A stretch of 64,000 nucleotides of DNA. Source: Bacteroidota bacterium. Lineage in GTDB: Bacteria; Bacteroidota; Bacteroidia; Cytophagales; Cyclobacteriaceae. The stretch lies in the NCBI GenBank assembly GCA_018267135.1, contig JAFDZA010000030.1:1-64000 (forward strand), given 5' to 3'. Both the position numbers and the translations under genes were made by a program. Positions 61,165 to 64,000 of the stretch are shown here, piece by piece. Position 1 is the first letter of the stretch. Every line of letters begins with the position of its first letter. Below the pieces are notes generated by a model that searched no databases, had not been told where the DNA came from, and saw only the letters and a program-made list of their open reading frames with translations.

Positions 61165-62082
61165 TTACTTAATATCAACCACTTCCATATCAAATACCAA
61201 AATGGAGTTGGGTTTAATATCGGGTCCGGCTTGCCGGCTTCCGTAGGCCAACGAAGAAGGAATATATACCGTTACTTTCATTCCCTTGTTCATGAGTTGC
61301 AGCATTTCGTCCCAGCCTTTAATAACCGAACCCTGCCCTACCATAACGCCATACGGTTCATACTTTCTTCCTGGCTGATCCAGGTTTTCGCGTTTAGCTA
61401 CCGATTCTATGCTGGTATCAAAATACTTACCGTTTAGCACATGGCCGGCATAATTTACTTTAGCCGTTTGGGCCTGTTTGGTATTTTCTCCTTTTCCCGG
61501 TTGGGTAATAATATAACGCAAGCCGGAGGCTGTTTTTTTAGCGGTAATATTTTTTTCTTTTAAATAGGTATCAATCAGCACCGTGTCTTTTCCAAGTTGC
61601 TCTTGTTGTTCTTTTAAGGCTTTCTCGTTTTGCTTGGCTACCATTTCTTCTCTGAACTTCATAAACTGAGCACTATCTAACACATCTACCACACCAAAGT
61701 AAAAGCTGAAGTTAGAGGTAGAATCCACTTTGGGGGGGATGGGCTGATGAAACGAGTTCTTAAAAATTTCGCGGGCACTCACTTGGAATGTAACGCTGTC
61801 GCCTTTGGTAAGCATGCCCACTACTTCCAATACTTTATCTCCGGGGCGGTTAGCCTGGTTTTTTTGCATGATGAGCGGGTAGGGATTTTTGCGCGAATCG
61901 TTCCACACCGAATCTTTTCCATCTTTAAACATGAAGTTCATGATTAAAAAGTTTTTAGCCGGCACTTCCTTTCCATCTCCTTTTCGGATCACATTAAATT
62001 TTTGGCCGGAAGCGGTTTCGCGCTGGTGAGAGCATGAAACAAACAATAAAGAAGCAGCAAAAGCGAAAATCAGGTTTTTCAT
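61165..62082 (-). CDS. FKBP-type peptidyl-prolyl isomerase lipoprotein, possibly GldI-like
   Basis: The 305-residue lipoprotein (lipobox FVSC, Cys17) has a degenerate FKBP-like N-domain (about 28-135), a helical linker with KFREEMVAKQNEKALKEQQ, and a canonical C-terminal FKBP domain (about 185-305: ANYAGHVLNGKYFDTS-like strand, GSVIKGWDEMLQLMNKG, YIPSSLAYGSR, NSILVFDMEVVDI). GldI of gliding Bacteroidota is also an FKBP lipoprotein and is often found near nrnA and ndk, as here, but identity with GldI is unproven. Confidence 0.85.
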   Translation of the reverse strand: MKNLIFAFAASLLFVSCSHQRETASGQKFNVIRKGDGKEVPAKNFLIMNFMFKDGKDSVWNDSRKNPYPLIMQKNQANRPGDKVLEVVGMLTKGDSVTFQVSAREIFKNSFHQPIPPKVDSTSNFSFYFGVVDVLDSAQFMKFREEMVAKQNEKALKEQQEQLGKDTVLIDTYLKEKNITAKKTASGLRYIITQPGKGENTKQAQTAKVNYAGHVLNGKYFDTSIESVAKRENLDQPGRKYEPYGVMVGQGSVIKGWDEMLQLMNKGMKVTVYIPSSLAYGSRQAGPDIKPNSILVFDMEVVDIK

Positions 62083-62093
62083 TAGTAATTGTA

Positions 62094-63119
62094 TTAAGAA
62101 TTGGGGGGTAAACTTTCTTGGTATAGAGGTAATAAGTCGAGAAATTTTTTTAAAGTCTGTTCTAATGTTAATTTCGATGAGCCCCCGGCTGCATTTTTGT
62201 GGCCTCCGCCATTAAAATGTTTCCGAGCCAGGTCGTTTACCGAAAAATCGCCCAAAGATCGAAAAGAAATTTTAATTTCTTCACCCCGGTCGTACATCAG
62301 GGCAGCGAGCCGGATACCTTTAATAGATAAACCGTAATTTACCAGACCTTCCATATCGCCCGTTTGGGCATTAAACATTTTCAGGTCTGCCTGCGAAATA
62401 GTAATGTAAGCAGTGCTGCTTTCCGGGAGAACGACTAAATTTTTATAAAGTGCATACCCAATCAGTCTCAGTCGCGAGGGCGTGTTTACATCATAAATAA
62501 GCCGGGCTATTTCGCTGGGGTTAGCCCCGAGTGCAATGAGTTCGCTGGCTAAAGCCATCTCGCGGGCGGTGGTATTATTATGTCTAAAACTGCCGGTGTC
62601 GGTCATTAACCCGGCATACAAACAAGTGGCTATGTCTGCATCCACCTCGGGCCGCCCCCCCAGTTCATTTATAAGTTCAAAAACCAGTTGAGCGGTAGAG
62701 GCTGCCTGTACGCTCCATTTTTTAAAATGAGCAAACGGCTCGGGTTCCAAATGATGGTCTATCATTACCTTTTTAGCCGGAGCCATTTTTACTATTTCGG
62801 CTAAATCGTGAATACGGGCGAGATTGGAAAAATCAAGGCAAAAAATTATTTCTGCTTCCTGAAAAGCCCGGATGGCTTTCTTCATCGGTTCGTCTGTTTT
62901 TTTTGAAAGTGCTACTACTTCCTCCGAGCCCGGAAGCCACTCTAAAAACTCAGGAAAATCGCTGGGGGTAACTACCGCTACGGTATGTCCTTTTTTTTTC
63001 AGATACCGGCTCAGCCCCAGCGAAGAGCCCAACGCATCTGCATCGGGTTTAAAGTGGGTAACGATGGCGATTCGTTTAGGCGATGCCAGTAACGTTTTGA
63101 GGTCGGCTAAATTTTCCAT
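62094..63119 (-). CDS. nrnA: DHH-family oligoribonuclease/pAp phosphatase
   Basis: The ATG at 63119 (MENLADLKTLL) is chosen over a TTG four codons upstream, giving 341 residues. The DHH phosphoesterase motifs are HFKPDADALGSSLG, the DHH of MIDHHLEPEPF, and DTGSFRHNNT, with a C-terminal DHHA1 domain holding GGGHKNAAGG. NrnA degrades short RNA oligonucleotides and dephosphorylates 3'-phosphoadenosine 5'-phosphate. It heads the leftward run that continues through the FKBP genes to the flippase, and is divergent from ndk. Confidence 0.94.
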   Translation of the reverse strand: MENLADLKTLLASPKRIAIVTHFKPDADALGSSLGLSRYLKKKGHTVAVVTPSDFPEFLEWLPGSEEVVALSKKTDEPMKKAIRAFQEAEIIFCLDFSNLARIHDLAEIVKMAPAKKVMIDHHLEPEPFAHFKKWSVQAASTAQLVFELINELGGRPEVDADIATCLYAGLMTDTGSFRHNNTTAREMALASELIALGANPSEIARLIYDVNTPSRLRLIGYALYKNLVVLPESSTAYITISQADLKMFNAQTGDMEGLVNYGLSIKGIRLAALMYDRGEEIKISFRSLGDFSVNDLARKHFNGGGHKNAAGGSSKLTLEQTLKKFLDLLPLYQESLPPNS

Positions 63120-63183
63120 GAAAGAGGGCAAAAATGATACTTTTTATTGGAAGCACCTAACTCAAAAAATTGATTGCCACACC

Positions 63184-63215
63184 TTGCTAAGCTACCTTCT
63201 AAAAAGTTACTTTTG
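63184..63215 (+). promoter_or_regulatory. Promoter of ndk
   Basis: TTG (63184-63186) and TACTTTTG (63208-63215) are separated by 21 bases and fit the Bacteroidota promoter. The ATG at 63246 is 30 bases beyond the box. Confidence 0.6.
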
Positions 63216-63245
63216 CGGCCAATTATTCATATTTAATTATTTACA

Positions 63246-63665
63246 ATGGCAACTAACCGAACTTTTACCATGATTAAACCGGATGCGGTAGCAGCCGGCC
63301 ATACGGGGGCAATTTCTAAAATGATTGAAGAAGCGGGCTTCCGCATCGTGGCGATGAAAAAAACTAAACTGAGTGCCGAACTGGCCGGCCAGTTTTATGA
63401 GATACACAAAGAGCGCCCCTTCTATGGCGAGCTGTGCAAATACATGTCGTCCGGGCCGATTGTGCCCATGATCTTAGAAAAAGAAAATGCCGTGGAAGAT
63501 TTCCGTAAACTAATTGGAGCTACCGATCCTAAAAAAGCAGCCCCCGGCACCATCCGTGCCTTGTTTGCTAAATCCATTGATGCCAACGCTATTCATGGTT
63601 CTGATTCCGATGCCAATGCTGAGATTGAAGGAAACTTTTTCTTTTCACAATTTGAACGCTATTAG
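63246..63665 (+). CDS. ndk: Nucleoside-diphosphate kinase
   Basis: The 139 residues are the standard length. [16 protein letters not shown] is the N-terminal nucleotide-site strand, and [15 protein letters not shown] contains the phosphorylated histidine. The enzyme moves the gamma phosphate among nucleoside triphosphates. It has its own promoter and is divergent from nrnA. A weak inverted repeat follows the stop. Confidence 0.97.
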   Translation: MATNRTFTMIKPDAVAAGHTGAISKMIEEAGFRIVAMKKTKLSAELAGQFYEIHKERPFYGELCKYMSSGPIVPMILEKENAVEDFRKLIGATDPKKAAPGTIRALFAKSIDANAIHGSDSDANAEIEGNFFFSQFERY

Positions 63666-63681
63666 TTTTTGCCCCGGGCTG

Positions 63682-63716
63682 CCGGTTTACAAATTTTTCT
63701 AAAACCAGTAAACCGG
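63682..63716. other. Inverted repeat between ndk and gcvP
   Basis: CCGGTTTAC (63682-63690) is complementary to GTAAACCGG (63708-63716) across a 17-base AT-rich loop. No T run follows. It may be a weak terminator for ndk or a binding site for a regulator of gcvP. Confidence 0.35.
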
Positions 63717-63765
63717 TTCTCGGAAGTTTTGTTATAGTACCTCTTCACCATCCGCAACGATCCTT

Positions 63766-64000
63766 ATGAAAATTGACTCCTTCTACTCCGAAAAATTTGA
63801 AACCCGCCACAATGCGCCCGATGCGCGGCAGATGGAAGACATGCTCCGCACCGTGAAGGCCCAATCGGTGGACGAACTTATTGAGCAAACTGTTCCGTCT
63901 GCCATTCGTCTTAAAAAGCCATTGAATTTGCCTGCGGCTCAATCGGAGCATGAGTTTCTCCATCATTTCAAAAAAGTCATTTCAAAAAACAAAATTTATA
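63766..64000 (+). CDS. gcvP: Glycine dehydrogenase (glycine cleavage P protein), 5' part
   Basis: Only the first 78 codons are inside the window. FETRHNAPDARQMEDML, VDELIEQTVPSAIRLKKPL and LNLPAAQSEHEFLHHFK match the N-terminus of the P protein. The complete enzyme is a PLP-dependent decarboxylase of about 950-970 residues that starts glycine cleavage. The ATG at 63766 is the only sensible start. The gene runs off the right edge. Confidence 0.9.
   Translation, partial: MKIDSFYSEKFETRHNAPDARQMEDMLRTVKAQSVDELIEQTVPSAIRLKKPLNLPAAQSEHEFLHHFKKVISKNKIY

Noticed and set aside
1..64000. CRISPR array, prophage or insertion sequence
   Set aside because: No regularly spaced repeats, transposase, integrase or phage structural genes were seen on either strand.

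Overview
This 64 kb window is chromosomal DNA of a Bacteroidota bacterium, most likely of the Cytophagales/Chitinophagales type. The evidence is recurrent TAnnTTTG promoter boxes, many signal-peptidase-II lipoproteins, families nearly confined to the phylum (DUF4296, DUF6090, short AMP nucleosidase, FKBP lipoproteins of the GldI kind) and Bacteroidota-type GcvP, DUF58 and BatA proteins. I see no insertion sequence, prophage, plasmid gene or CRISPR array. Apart from one decayed caspase-like gene the genes look intact. The genus is not determined, and all calls come from reading the sequence without database searches.

Layout. 1-353: tRNA-Arg(TCT) and tRNA-Pro(TGG), preceded by an 85-bp tandem repeat carrying the 5' part of the tRNA-Arg gene. 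317-6463: an AraC-type regulator divergent from a tight operon of a PhyH dioxygenase, a TIM-barrel sugar isomerase, a GH127-type lipoprotein and a GH13 enzyme, with no SusC/SusD pair. 6489-13012: mutS2 with a small lipoprotein gene, divergent from a shortened Bat locus (DUF58, membrane protein, VWA protein). 13115-22873: housekeeping and catabolic genes (glutaryl-CoA dehydrogenase, trpS, an iodotyrosine-deiodinase-like nitroreductase, hppD, a phosphohexomutase) and the broken WD40/caspase-like gene. 22894-27058: a copper module in which a small AraC regulator with its own metal-binding domain is followed by copA and a copZ-like chaperone; both structural genes carry the same 64-bp control region. 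27148-31350: an Rnk/GreA-like protein and divergent GH18 and GH9 glycosidases.

31409-44746: dnaN, phosphofructokinase, an M20 amidohydrolase, Sua5, a Nudix protein, an SF1 helicase beside a small nuclease-like protein, AMP nucleosidase, an Atg22-like transporter, tRNA-Ser(GGA), asparaginase, TatD and a methyltransferase. 44755-58152: a surface-polysaccharide region with five glycosyltransferases, two deacetylase-like proteins, two acyltransferase-like proteins, a methyltransferase and a flippase; ruvC and a SpoIIE-type phosphatase sit inside it. 55412-63119 reads as one leftward run (nrnA, three FKBP lipoproteins, rdgB, udk, a glycosyltransferase, the flippase). The right edge holds ndk and the start of gcvP.

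The most interesting signals are the duplicated copper control region with a plausible regulator next to it, the sugar cluster pairing an oxygenase and isomerase with two glycosidases, the tRNA-derived tandem repeat at the left edge, several promoters whose -7 box almost touches the start codon, and the helicase/nuclease-like pair.
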